Source: CAZMUQ01 sp964569845 (GTDB lineage: Archaea; Thermoproteota; Bathyarchaeia; Hecatellales; Hecatellaceae). From it: DNA of 32,438 nucleotides. A program made the translations under genes and the position numbers. Below, in pieces: positions 15,746 through 23,409 of the stretch. The stretch lies in NCBI GenBank assembly GCA_964569845.1, contig CAZMUQ010000011.1, positions 1 through 32,438 on the forward strand. The letters are read 5' to 3'. How positions within the stretch are numbered: position 1 is the first letter of the stretch; every line of letters starts with the position of its first letter. The notes beneath the pieces are model-generated. The model ran no database searches. It was not told where the DNA came from and saw only the letters and a program-made list of their open reading frames with translations.

Positions 15746-16678
15746 TTGAGTAGTAATAAAGGAGAATTAAAACAAGAAAAAGAAGCTCAGAAATGTCCTG
15801 AATGTGGTAGCACACTTCTTGTAAAAAGTGAAACTGGAGAAATTGTTTGCGGTAATTGTGGACTTGTTATTGGTGAGGAAGCTTACGATATGGGCCCTGA
15901 ATGGCGAGCTTTTACACTTGAAGAAAAAGCTGGTAAAAGTAGAGTTGGAGGCCCCGTATCTATTCTTCACGCTGACAAAGGTTTACCAACAGTTATAGAT
16001 AAGGTTGGTAAAGATGCATTTGGAAGAAAAATAGATTTACCAACAAGAATCCAAATGCTACGTTTAAGAAAATGGCAAACAAGAACACAATATCAATCTC
16101 CTATCGAGAGAAATCTTCTTCAAGCTTTAGCTGAGCTTGACAGAATAGCTGATAAGCTTCATATACCTGAAGATCTTCAAGAGGAAGCGGCTGAAATTTA
16201 TAGAAAAGCTTTGGATAAAGGTCTTGTACGTGGACGTTCAATATCAGCTATAGTTGCAGCCTCAGTATATGCAGCATGCAGAGCTTACAATAGGCCACGT
16301 AGCCTTAAGGAGATAGCATCAGTTAGCAGAGTTAAGAGGAAGGATATTGCAAGATGCTACCGTTTACTATTAAATGAACTTGATTTAAGAATGCCCATCC
16401 CAGAACCTAAATCATATGTTTCAAAAATAGCAACAAGAGCCGAAGTTCCAGAGGAAACTCAGCTAAAAGCAATCCAAATTCTTGATGAAGCTGAAAAAAG
16501 AGGAGCTGTTGTAGGTAAAGACCCTGTTGGACTTGCTGCAGCTGCACTCTATATTGCATGCGTTCTTACAGGAGAAAAGAAAACTCAGAAGGATATAGCT
16601 GAAGCTGCAGGTGTTACTGAGGTTACTGTAAGAAATAGGTATAAAAGTCTTAAGGAACAACTTAACCTAGATGTTTAA
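15746..16678 (+). CDS. tfb: Transcription initiation factor TFB
   Basis: 310 aa, normal length. N-terminal zinc ribbon with C17-x2-C20 and C35-x2-C38 (KCPECGSTL, VCGNCGLV), a B-finger/linker region with GPEWRAFTLEEKAGKSRVGGPVS, then two cyclin-like repeats (about 115-205 and 210-305). TFB bridges TBP on the TATA/BRE promoter and RNA polymerase. TTG start with GGAGGT ten bases upstream. Whether the genome has other TFB copies is unknown. Confidence 0.97.
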   Translation: MSSNKGELKQEKEAQKCPECGSTLLVKSETGEIVCGNCGLVIGEEAYDMGPEWRAFTLEEKAGKSRVGGPVSILHADKGLPTVIDKVGKDAFGRKIDLPTRIQMLRLRKWQTRTQYQSPIERNLLQALAELDRIADKLHIPEDLQEEAAEIYRKALDKGLVRGRSISAIVAASVYAACRAYNRPRSLKEIASVSRVKRKDIARCYRLLLNELDLRMPIPEPKSYVSKIATRAEVPEETQLKAIQILDEAEKRGAVVGKDPVGLAAAALYIACVLTGEKKTQKDIAEAAGVTEVTVRNRYKSLKEQLNLDV

Positions 16679-16837
16679 ATAAATTTAAGGGCAACCTTTA
16701 CAAAACCTAATTTTTTAAAGAAATTTATAACATTAATAATAGTACCTCCAAGCTATTTTCCATTTTTTAAGCTTAAACTTAAAAATAACATTCCTCTTTT
16801 TCCATATACTCTCCTAAAGAAGCCTCTTGATAAAAAG

Positions 16838-16885
16838 TAATTTAAGGTATATTGAATAATATTAAAAATTAGATACCTTAAATTA
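16838..16885. promoter_or_regulatory. 13-bp perfect inverted repeat before the hydroxyacyl-CoA dehydrogenase gene
   Basis: TAATTTAAGGTAT (16838-16850) and ATACCTTAAATTA (16873-16885) are exact reverse complements separated by 22 AT-rich bases. The right arm abuts the GAGGTG ribosome-binding site of the gene starting at 16897. It may be a two-site operator around the promoter or an RNA hairpin hiding the ribosome-binding site. The rest of 16679-16896 shows nothing else. Confidence 0.5.
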
Positions 16886-16896
16886 GAGGTGAAAAT

Positions 16897-18147
16897 TTGG
16901 CTTCAAAAATAAATACTGTAGCAGTTATTGGTGCAGGTACAATGGGACATGGAATAGCGCAAGTTGCAGCAATGTTTGGATGTAAGGTTAACCTTGTTGA
17001 TGTTTCTGAAGATTTTTTGAAGATGGGTATGGAGAGGATAAAGTGGAGTCTTGGGAAATTTGCTGAGAAGAAGATTATTTCTGAAAGTGTTGATACTGTT
17101 TTAAGTAGAATTAAACCTACAACAAGTCTTGCTGAAGGTGTAAAAGATATTGACTATATGGTGGAGGCTGTACCTGAAAATATAGATTTAAAAATGAAGA
17201 TTTTTGCTGAAGCTGATAAAAATGCTCCAGCACATGCAATTTTAGCTACAAATACAAGCGGATTATCCATTACCATGATTAGTGAAGCAACAAAAAGACC
17301 TGATAAAGTTGTTGGGATGCATTGGATGAATCCTCCACAACTAATGAGGCTTATAGAGGTTATTAAGGGGAAGCATACAAGCAGTGAAACGTTACAAACA
17401 ACAATAGAGCTTTGTAAAAGATTTGGGAAGGAAACAGTTGTAGCAAAAAAGGATGTTTGGTTCTTCCTTGCAGCAAGAGCTCATACTGGTTGGGGAACTG
17501 AATCTACCTTAATGTGGCTTCGTGGTGAAGCAAAAATTGAGGAAATAGATGCTATGGCAAGATATAAGCTAAACCTCCCAATGGGACCATTTGAACTTTC
17601 AGATTTAACAGGACAAGCAGATATAGTAAAGGAGGCATACACCTCAATAGATAAAATTTTAGCCAAAAACCCCGATTTTGAACCTAACCCTGTAGGATTA
17701 TACATGTTTAAACGTCTAGCTGAGCAAGTATGGATTCCACGTAGCGAGCAAGGTAAAAGTGGTATGAAAACTGGAGAAGGATTCTACAAGTATCCTGGAC
17801 CTGGAAAGTATGCTAGACCTGACCTTCCAAAAGAACTTGCAGAAAAAGTTGACCCTATACAAGTTTTAGCTCCAGCTGTAAACAGTGCAGCTTGGTGTGT
17901 TACCAATGGTGTTGGATCAATTGAAGATACTGATAAATCTTTTGAGCTTGCATTTGGCTGGCCTAAAGGAGCATTTAAACTTGCAGATGAATATGGCATA
18001 CATAATATTGTTAATGTGCTCCTAGAAAAAAAAGCTAAAGTTCCTGACTGGCAAAAAGTATTCTATACACCAGATCCACTACTTACAAGAATGGTTGAAG
18101 ATGGGAAACTTGGAAAAATAACTGGAGAAGGATTCTATAAGTATTAG
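16897..18147 (+). CDS. 3-hydroxyacyl-CoA dehydrogenase family protein
   Basis: 416 aa, TTG start with GAGGTG. N-terminal NAD-binding domain with VIGAGTMGHGIAQVAA (10-25), the Ser of TNTSGLS (Ser121) and the catalytic His/Glu pair in GMHWMNPPQLMRLIEV (His142, Glu154). Two C-terminal 3HCDH helical domains follow, each ending in GEGFYKY (about 294-300 and at the C-terminus). The family oxidises (S)-3-hydroxyacyl-CoA to 3-oxoacyl-CoA with NAD. The normally conserved PGF-x-x-NR motif is replaced by WFFLAAR (188-194), putting Ala193 where the active-site Asn belongs. No crotonase domain is fused. The substrate may be unusual. Confidence 0.9.
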   Translation: MASKINTVAVIGAGTMGHGIAQVAAMFGCKVNLVDVSEDFLKMGMERIKWSLGKFAEKKIISESVDTVLSRIKPTTSLAEGVKDIDYMVEAVPENIDLKMKIFAEADKNAPAHAILATNTSGLSITMISEATKRPDKVVGMHWMNPPQLMRLIEVIKGKHTSSETLQTTIELCKRFGKETVVAKKDVWFFLAARAHTGWGTESTLMWLRGEAKIEEIDAMARYKLNLPMGPFELSDLTGQADIVKEAYTSIDKILAKNPDFEPNPVGLYMFKRLAEQVWIPRSEQGKSGMKTGEGFYKYPGPGKYARPDLPKELAEKVDPIQVLAPAVNSAAWCVTNGVGSIEDTDKSFELAFGWPKGAFKLADEYGIHNIVNVLLEKKAKVPDWQKVFYTPDPLLTRMVEDGKLGKITGEGFYKY

Positions 18148-18179
18148 AATTTTTTTAGGTTAAATAACATAGAGGTAAA

Positions 18180-18219
18180 CCTAAAACTTTTATTTTTTTA
18201 CCTTAAATATACTTTTAGG
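18180..18219. repeat. Short inverted repeat after the hydroxyacyl-CoA dehydrogenase gene
   Basis: CCTAAAA (18180-18186) and TTTTAGG (18213-18219) flank a T-rich stretch containing TTTTTTT. Together with a second T-run right after the stop codon (around 18150), this region probably terminates the dehydrogenase transcript. Confidence 0.3.
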
Positions 18220-18289
18220 CTCGATGACCTAACTGACCTGGAAAGATTACCTATGATTTACCTCCTCTCATAATGGGAGAGCCCTTAAC

Positions 18290-18352
18290 TTTTGGATGAT
18301 GAACGAAGGACGGAGCTGAATCTTATGAAGATTTCAGCCTTAACTGACAAAA
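18290..18352 (+). ncRNA. Box C/D guide RNA candidate (second)
   Basis: Order on the plus strand: stem TTTTG (18290-18294), box C ATGATGA (18296-18302), guide ACGAAGGACGGAG, box D' CTGA (18316-18319), box C' ATGAAGA (18325-18331, one mismatch), guide TTTCAGCCTTAA (18332-18343), box D CTGA (18344-18347), stem CAAAA (18348-18352). At 63 nt with consensus C and D boxes and a closing stem it is a textbook archaeal 2'-O-methylation guide, to be bound by L7Ae, Nop5 and fibrillarin. Targets were not identified. Confidence 0.82.
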
Positions 18353-18381
18353 CTTTAAACTTCAACTCTTGGTGTTAACCT

Positions 18382-18612
18382 TTGACTACCTTAGAGTGTA
18401 AGTACATGGAGAAAGTAAGAATTGGCGATAATGAATGGGTATGGTGTTCTATTTTTAACGCAGAAACTAGTAACCTAAATTGTAAGAAGTGTAAGGAGAA
18501 AAATTTAGAGAATCTTTTATGTTTTTATGGTAGAAAAATTGGGGTAAAACCTTTAACTTTTAGGATATTTTTAAGTTTTAGAGAGATTTATGAGCGGAAG
18601 TTCAAAGGTTAA
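18382..18612 (+). CDS. Small Cys-rich protein, unknown
   Basis: 76 aa, TTG start with GGTG about nine bases upstream; an in-frame ATG lies eight codons in. Five Cys: ECKYMEKV, VWCSIF, NCKKC and LLCFYG; the CKKC pair with earlier Cys could bind zinc. No family recognised. Its last 23 bases overlap the Lon-like peptidase gene, which suggests coupled expression. Confidence 0.55.
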   Translation: MTTLECKYMEKVRIGDNEWVWCSIFNAETSNLNCKKCKEKNLENLLCFYGRKIGVKPLTFRIFLSFREIYERKFKG

Positions 18613-19489
18613 AGTTTTCCTCCTTATAAGTCTCCTACTTAATGTTTCCTTAGCATATGTTTTAGCTATAAATTACACTACCTATACTGAAAGTATAAAC
18701 TACTATAAAGCACAGGTAAAAAATCTTACTAAAGAAATTGAGAATCTAAAGAAAGAACAGGAATTTATTAAAAACCAGCTTAACTACTATAGAAACCAAA
18801 CACTCTATTATTCAAGTTTAATAGGAGAAGCTAAAGGTTATGGTGGAGTTGAAGGTTCTTCTGAAGTAAACTTGGTAGCGGTTAAGATTATTGAAGCCAG
18901 CATTTTTGGATATAGATTTGAAGGAGTAACATTAAAAGGGTATATAACATTAAAGCATGGAAACGGGGATATTCTTGTAAATACTGAGCCTAAGATAGGA
19001 ATAGATTTACAATCAAGTCTAAGAACAGCTGTTCATGTAGCTGAAAATGTAACTTTAACACATTTAACAAAAACAGATATTATTTTAAAAGTTACAGCTG
19101 AGGAAGAAGTTAACGTGGTTGATGGTCCTAGTGCTGGTGCAGCAATAACAGCAGCAATAATTGCAGCTATAAAACATGAAAAATTAAACCAGTCAGTATA
19201 CGTAACTGGAACTATTAATCCTGATGGTTCAATAGGTCCTGTTGGAGGAATTCCTGAAAAAGCATTAGCTGCAGCTGAAAAGGGGGCTAAGCTTTTTCTT
19301 GTACCAAAAGGTCAAAATACTGTTGTAGTTTGGAGGGAAAAAGAGAAACATACTCCCATTTTTACAATAATTATTAGAGAACCATACACAGTTAAGCTTG
19401 AAGAATTTCTTAGAATGAATGGTTACAGTAATGTTAAGGTTTTAGAAGTTGAAAATATTCTGCAAGTATACAACCTTATGAAGCTATAA
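18590..19489 (+). CDS. Membrane-anchored Lon-like (S16) serine peptidase without AAA+ domain
   Basis: 299 aa. One N-terminal membrane helix (about 8-27), a coiled coil (35-72), then a Lon proteolytic domain (about 92-299). The Ser-Lys dyad is visible: Ser181 in VDGPSAGAA and Lys224 in GGIPEKALAAAE, with the Lon-type GTINPDGSIGPVGG loop between. There is no ATPase domain, so this is the archaeal COG1750-type short form rather than LonB. The coiled coil and anchor suggest that the catalytic domain faces outward, acting without ATP on exported or membrane proteins; that is inference. Confidence 0.87.
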   Translation: MSGSSKVKVFLLISLLLNVSLAYVLAINYTTYTESINYYKAQVKNLTKEIENLKKEQEFIKNQLNYYRNQTLYYSSLIGEAKGYGGVEGSSEVNLVAVKIIEASIFGYRFEGVTLKGYITLKHGNGDILVNTEPKIGIDLQSSLRTAVHVAENVTLTHLTKTDIILKVTAEEEVNVVDGPSAGAAITAAIIAAIKHEKLNQSVYVTGTINPDGSIGPVGGIPEKALAAAEKGAKLFLVPKGQNTVVVWREKEKHTPIFTIIIREPYTVKLEEFLRMNGYSNVKVLEVENILQVYNLMKL

Positions 19490-19498
19490 AATTAGACT

Positions 19499-19717
19499 TT
19501 AGACTATCATTTTTACTGAAGGAGGAGGGAAAGGTTCAGATTTCTGGTAAACATCAATTACAGGTTCCTTTTTTATTAACGCCTTAAACTTTCTACTACA
19601 TTTTTCACATGTAAAAGATCCAAAAGTAATTTTTACTTTTCTTTCCTTCCCTAAAGTTACAGTCCATGTTTTTATTAAATTTTTAACTTCCGAGCCACAT
19701 TTTGAACATCTAACCAT
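19499..19717 (-). CDS. Stand-alone zinc-ribbon protein, paralogue of the ribbon at 11135
   Basis: 72 aa from ATG 19717, chosen because GGGGG lies six bases before it; an in-frame GTG at 19732 is less likely. Begins MVRCSKCGSE with a second CEKC pair, giving a four-Cys zinc ribbon, and then KFKALIKKEP. It shares with the N-terminal domain at 11135 the order M-V/I-R-C-x2-C-x-S-E, K-S/T-W, V-T, C-x2-C, K-F. The tail is Pro-rich and short. Function unknown; a nucleic-acid-binding or adaptor role is plausible. Confidence 0.72.
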   Translation of the reverse strand: MVRCSKCGSEVKNLIKTWTVTLGKERKVKITFGSFTCEKCSRKFKALIKKEPVIDVYQKSEPFPPPSVKMIV

Positions 19718-19803
19718 AATTAGCCCCCGCACTTTATAGTAAGCTTACTTCTACAAGGAATCCCTATGAAGGATAGGATACTTAACCTTTTCTGGTAAAC
19801 CAT

Positions 19804-20493
19804 TTAAATGTAACTTAAAGCGATACTTCTAATAACATCAGCAACATCTTCACATCTATCTGCAAGGTTTTCCATTCCATCAAGTATCTCCTTTAAAATT
19901 AAAGCTACACCAACATCACTACTGTTTTTACACCAGCTTAAAAATTCAGGAATAACAAATTCCACCCTAAAATCATCTATTCTCTCCTCTAAAGATTCAA
20001 CCCTTTGAGAAGCTTCTATTGCTTGCTTAGGATTTTCTGTTAATGCTTTAAATGCTGTCTTAACTTCCTCAGATATTTTAAGAAGATTATCAGCAAAAAC
20101 TCTTAAAGTTTCTCTTAAACTTTCAGTTAATGTGGAAGGATCTATAAATTCAAGCTTTCTTGAAGATGCTTTAGCATAAGCAGCAATATCATCTACAGTC
20201 ATTATAAGCCTGATAATTTCATCTCTATTTATTGGATGAAAAAACTCCTTAGATAGCTCACCAAGTATATTTCTTTTTATTTCATCAGCTTTTCTTTCAT
20301 GCTTAAAAGCTTCATCAAACATTTTTTTAGCGCCTTCTCTGTTAAGAGAGCTAAAAAGCTGAAAAGCCTTATGCATTGCAATAACTGTTTTAACAACATT
20401 TTCAAGATGACTTTTACAAAGTTCTAGAATTTTCTTTTCCTTTTTTCTTCCAAGCCAAACCATTGAACTTGCAGATTTGAAGCTTGAAGCCAT
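19804..20493 (-). CDS. DUF47/PhoU-like phosphate-transport accessory protein
   Basis: 229 aa, all-helical. The segment FKHERKADEIKRNILGELSKEFFHPINRDEIIRLIMTVDDIAAYAKASSRKLEF matches the DUF47 (COG1392) pattern, with E-x3-D pairs that bind metal in PhoU-like folds. These proteins are normally encoded next to PiT transporters, as here (the pit gene is upstream on the same strand). Presumed to modulate PiT activity. A GGGGAGGT site precedes the ATG. A 260-bp element separates it from pit. Confidence 0.88.
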   Translation of the reverse strand: MASSFKSASSMVWLGRKKEKKILELCKSHLENVVKTVIAMHKAFQLFSSLNREGAKKMFDEAFKHERKADEIKRNILGELSKEFFHPINRDEIIRLIMTVDDIAAYAKASSRKLEFIDPSTLTESLRETLRVFADNLLKISEEVKTAFKALTENPKQAIEASQRVESLEERIDDFRVEFVIPEFLSWCKNSSDVGVALILKEILDGMENLADRCEDVADVIRSIALSYI

Positions 20494-20538
20494 TTTTTAT
20501 GTAACCTCCCCTATCTACTGCACAATATTAGACTTATA

Positions 20539-20814
20539 GGAGGGAGGGTTCTGGTAACTCTTTGAGAGGTGAGAGTTGAACCTTCCCCTCTTAAGCTTAC
20601 TCAGCCTTTCCTCATTGGCTGGTAGCCTTGTTAGGGCTGAGTCCATAGCTACATTTGAGGGGTGTTTAAGGGCGAACCACACCCTCACATCTGACTTTTT
20701 CAAACCTACACATGCCCATAGGGGGGCTATCCAGGCATCCATCTACAAACAAATAAAAACGGAAAATCTATACTTAAACCTTATCTCCCAAAAAGTTACC
20801 AGAACCAGAGGGAG
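20539..20814. mobile_element. 260-bp inverted-repeat element (MITE or deleted IS) with 8-bp target duplication
   Basis: Terminal inverted repeats GGTTCTGGTAACTCTTTGAG (from 20547) and GGTTCTGGTAACTTTTTGGG (complement, from 20806) match over 27 bp with four mismatches, all transitions. Flanks GGAGGGAG (20539-20546) and AGAGGGAG (20807-20814) look like an 8-bp target duplication with one change. The interior is visibly GC-richer than its neighbours. It carries a minus-strand open frame of 75 codons (20515-20742) reading WACVGLKKSDVRVWFALK, which faintly recalls the start of an IS1-type DDE domain. The element is too short to be autonomous. Confidence 0.72.
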
Positions 20815-21806
20815 AAAAATTTAAACATAGCTAAGCTTAAAACTAGAACACAAGGTATTGTTAAAACCCATGCTAAAACTATTTTTAAAACTGTTTCCTT
20901 ATCAACAGTTTTCCTACCTAAAGCTAAACCTACACCTATAATGGAACCTACACTACTGTGAGTTGTTGAAATAGGTAAACCCCAGCCAAAAAAAGTGTAA
21001 GGTATAGTAGTAAATCCCCAAACAACTAAAGCACTTGAAAGTTCAGCTGCTAGCCCCATAAGAGGAGTTAAACGTGTTATACCATAACCAACTGTTTGAA
21101 TAACTCTATAACCCCATGTAAAACCTCCAAGAGAAATACCTGCTGCACCAAAAAGTGCAAGAATAAGCATTGTTTCTCTTGTAGGTAATCCTGTAAAGTG
21201 CTCAGTAACAGAAACATATACCCCAGTAGCATTACCAACATCATTAGCACCAAAACAGTAGGCTGAGAAGGCAAGACTACTAATCAGTAAGTACTTTATA
21301 AGTTTCTCAAAATTCCCTTCAGAAGAGAATTTCCTAAAAATGTTATTTAAAAACTTGAAAAATATAATTGCAAATATTAGGGAAAGTACAGGAGACAGGA
21401 TAATCCCCAAGAGAACTTTAATAATCACATCTAAATTTAAATTAAAACCGTAAGCTGCAAGACCATAACCAATAACTGCACCTATAGTTGTATGGGTTGT
21501 TGAAACAGGAAGACCTCTCCAAGTACATAAGATAAGCCAAATAACAATAGAAAAAACTACAGTAAATGCGCCTAAAAGATTTATATGTTCAACAATACCT
21601 TTTGAAAGTGTTTTCATAACCATATGACCTTGAAGAATAGCACCTATAAAAACAAAAATTGAGAAAAGTGCTAAAGCTCTTCTTAAACTTATTACACCAC
21701 TACCAACAGCACAATCTGTCGGGTTTGCGGCGTCATTAGCACCAAGACACCATGCAATCATTAAGGTAAAGATAAGGCCAATGATGTAGACCGCAAAAAT
21801 AAACAT
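20796..21806 (-). CDS. pit: PiT-family inorganic phosphate transporter
   Basis: 336 aa, about ten membrane helices. Both PiT signature repeats are present: CLGANDAANPTDCAVGSGV near residue 20 and CFGANDVGNATGVYV near 185, plus two copies of PxSTTHT/S (LPVSTTHTTIGAVIG, LPISTTHSSVGSIIG). Imports phosphate with a cation. The last three residues (WFW) and the stop codon are contributed by the inverted repeat of the inserted element. Removing the element with one target copy restores an in-frame end of SLL-stop. It is divergent from the AbrB-PhoU regulator gene. Confidence 0.94.
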   Translation of the reverse strand: MFIFAVYIIGLIFTLMIAWCLGANDAANPTDCAVGSGVISLRRALALFSIFVFIGAILQGHMVMKTLSKGIVEHINLLGAFTVVFSIVIWLILCTWRGLPVSTTHTTIGAVIGYGLAAYGFNLNLDVIIKVLLGIILSPVLSLIFAIIFFKFLNNIFRKFSSEGNFEKLIKYLLISSLAFSAYCFGANDVGNATGVYVSVTEHFTGLPTRETMLILALFGAAGISLGGFTWGYRVIQTVGYGITRLTPLMGLAAELSSALVVWGFTTIPYTFFGWGLPISTTHSSVGSIIGVGLALGRKTVDKETVLKIVLAWVLTIPCVLVLSLAMFKFFSLWFW

Positions 21807-21864
21807 TCTTTCTTCTATTTGCGTATAGAGAGTAAAAGATTAATTATAGTTTGTCTAGTTAAAG

Positions 21865-21880
21865 TATATAGGACTATATA
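21865..21880. promoter_or_regulatory. Palindrome over the pit/phoU-like divergent promoters
   Basis: TATATAG-GA-CTATATA is a perfect 7+2+7 inverted repeat. It overlaps a TATA-like sequence for the plus-strand gene starting at 21907 and can serve as TATA on the minus strand for pit as well. A natural reading is a shared operator, perhaps bound by the AbrB-type domain of the neighbouring regulator. Confidence 0.5.
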
Positions 21881-21906
21881 GCTTAAAACATTTTAAGGTT
21901 TCAATA

Positions 21907-22938
21907 ATGAAAGAAGAAAATTTCCTCAGAAAATTACAGGTAACAGGCGGGTCAACAATAATTGTTTCTTTGCCTAAAAGCTGGGTTAAAGGTTCTGGTG
22001 TTAAACCTGGAAGTTATGTTTCACTTAAACCCCAACCAGACGGCTCAATTCTGATTATTCCTAAAAGTATAGGCGGTAGAGAAGCTTTAAAAGAAATATC
22101 AATAAATGTAGCGAGCGGTATGACTGTTGATGAAGCTGTTAGAAAATTTGTAGCTTACTATCTTGTTGGCTATGAACTTATAAGAGTAAAGTTTAACCAA
22201 GGAACAATTGAAAATAAAACTATCATTAAGAATATTTTAAGAAGAAAGTTTATAGGGGTAGAACCTATTAGTGAAAGTGCTGATGAGCTTGTTGTTCAAT
22301 GTATAGTTGGATATAAGGAGATTCCTTTACATACTGCTTTAACAAGAATGGGAGTACTAACAATTTCAATGATCAATGATGCAATGAATGCACTAAAAAA
22401 TGTAGACCATAAAATGGCTTTAGAAGTTTTTGATCGAGATGATGAGGTTGATAGATTATACTTTTTCACAGTAAGACAACTAAAAAAAGCAGTACGTGAA
22501 ACAGCAACTCTAAATGAAATAGGCCTTCCAACAGCAAGAGCATGCCTAGGTTATAGGATGATCATAAAAAGCATTGAAAGAGCAGCAGACCATGCTGCAA
22601 GAATAGCTTCACTTGCAACTGCCCTAAAAAAACCTGCAACAGAAGAAATTGTTAAAGAAATGGAAAAGATAAAAGAGATATCAACAGCAACACTTAAAGA
22701 AAGTTTAAACCTAATCTTTAAGTTTGACTTTAAGAAAGCTAACCAATTAATAAGTAGGGTTGAAGATGTTAAAAGCTTAGAAGAAAACCTTATAAGCAAG
22801 ATACTTAAGCAACGCTTAGCAGCAGATGAAATTGTAACCCTTAGACTTGCAATTGAAAGCTTAAAAAGAATAGTAGAATATAGCGCAGATATAGCAGAAA
22901 CAACAATAAACCTTACAATAGAAGAACCATTCACATAG
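21907..22938 (+). CDS. Phosphate uptake regulator: AbrB/SpoVT domain fused to PhoU domains
   Basis: 343 aa. Residues 1-55 form a swapped-hairpin AbrB-type DNA-binding domain (LRKLQVTGGSTIIVSLPKSWV continuing to SLKPQPDGSILIIPK). PhoU-like helical repeats follow (about 120-225 and 230-340), including VFDRDDEVDRLYFFTVRQL and IKSIERAADHAARIA with metal-binding-type acidic pairs. This archaeal architecture is annotated as a phosphate uptake regulator. Its divergence from pit over a palindromic promoter fits control of phosphate transport. The mRNA may be nearly leaderless; no Shine-Dalgarno sequence is evident. Confidence 0.9.
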   Translation: MKEENFLRKLQVTGGSTIIVSLPKSWVKGSGVKPGSYVSLKPQPDGSILIIPKSIGGREALKEISINVASGMTVDEAVRKFVAYYLVGYELIRVKFNQGTIENKTIIKNILRRKFIGVEPISESADELVVQCIVGYKEIPLHTALTRMGVLTISMINDAMNALKNVDHKMALEVFDRDDEVDRLYFFTVRQLKKAVRETATLNEIGLPTARACLGYRMIIKSIERAADHAARIASLATALKKPATEEIVKEMEKIKEISTATLKESLNLIFKFDFKKANQLISRVEDVKSLEENLISKILKQRLAADEIVTLRLAIESLKRIVEYSADIAETTINLTIEEPFT

Positions 22939-23184
22939 TAATCAAAAAGCTTTTTAATTGAGAGGAGAAAATTTTAAAGTATAAACCTTTTTCTAGGAAT
23001 TACTTCCCTCATTTTTTAGGTAGTTTAAGTTTTTCTTCAGATTCTATGGATCTTCGATTCTCAGGTGAAATTTCAGTTTTTACATGTTAAGTGCAGTCAT
23101 ATAGTTATTGTTGAAACCCTAAATTTCAAGCATAACTAAAATCCAAATTAAATTTTTAGAAATGTCTTGGCAGAATAGCTGTGA

Positions 23185-23260
23185 TGGGGTGGAGGGGATT
23201 TGAACCCCTGACCCCCGCGTCCCGAGCGCGGGATCGTAGACCAGGCTGGACCACCACCCC
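23185..23260 (-). tRNA. tRNA-Pro (anticodon CGG)
   Basis: 76 nt. Acceptor stem GGGGTGG/CCACCCC is fully paired. The D-arm is GTCC...CGAT with the usual GG in the loop. The anticodon arm is CCGCG-CTCGGGA-CGCGG (anticodon CGG at the 34-36 positions of the loop), the variable loop is GGGTC, the T-arm is AGGGG-TTCAAAT-CCCCT and the discriminator is A. The 3' CCA is not encoded, and no intron is present. It reads CCG proline codons. The rest of 22939-23409 is AT-rich with no other supported feature. Confidence 0.97.
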
Positions 23261-23409
23261 ATATGAATAAATGGTTACCGTTCCATAATGAATGTTTGTT
23301 AATGTAAAACTTAAACTGTTTTTTGCTGTTAAAATTTTTGGGAAAACTTAAATTTTTGTGGTTAATCTTTCTTTCTGAGCATATAAGGTATTTGGAGGTT
23401 TCAGGAAGA

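Noticed and set aside
20494..20795. Possible RNase P or SRP RNA, because the region is GC-rich and contains GAGGAAAG on the minus strand
   Set aside because: The conserved flanking nucleotides and pairing of those RNAs are absent, and the inverted repeats with target duplication explain the region.
20515..20824. Open frames on both strands inside the inverted-repeat element as independent host genes
   Set aside because: They lie within or read through the terminal repeats; better explained as remnant or chance frames of the element.
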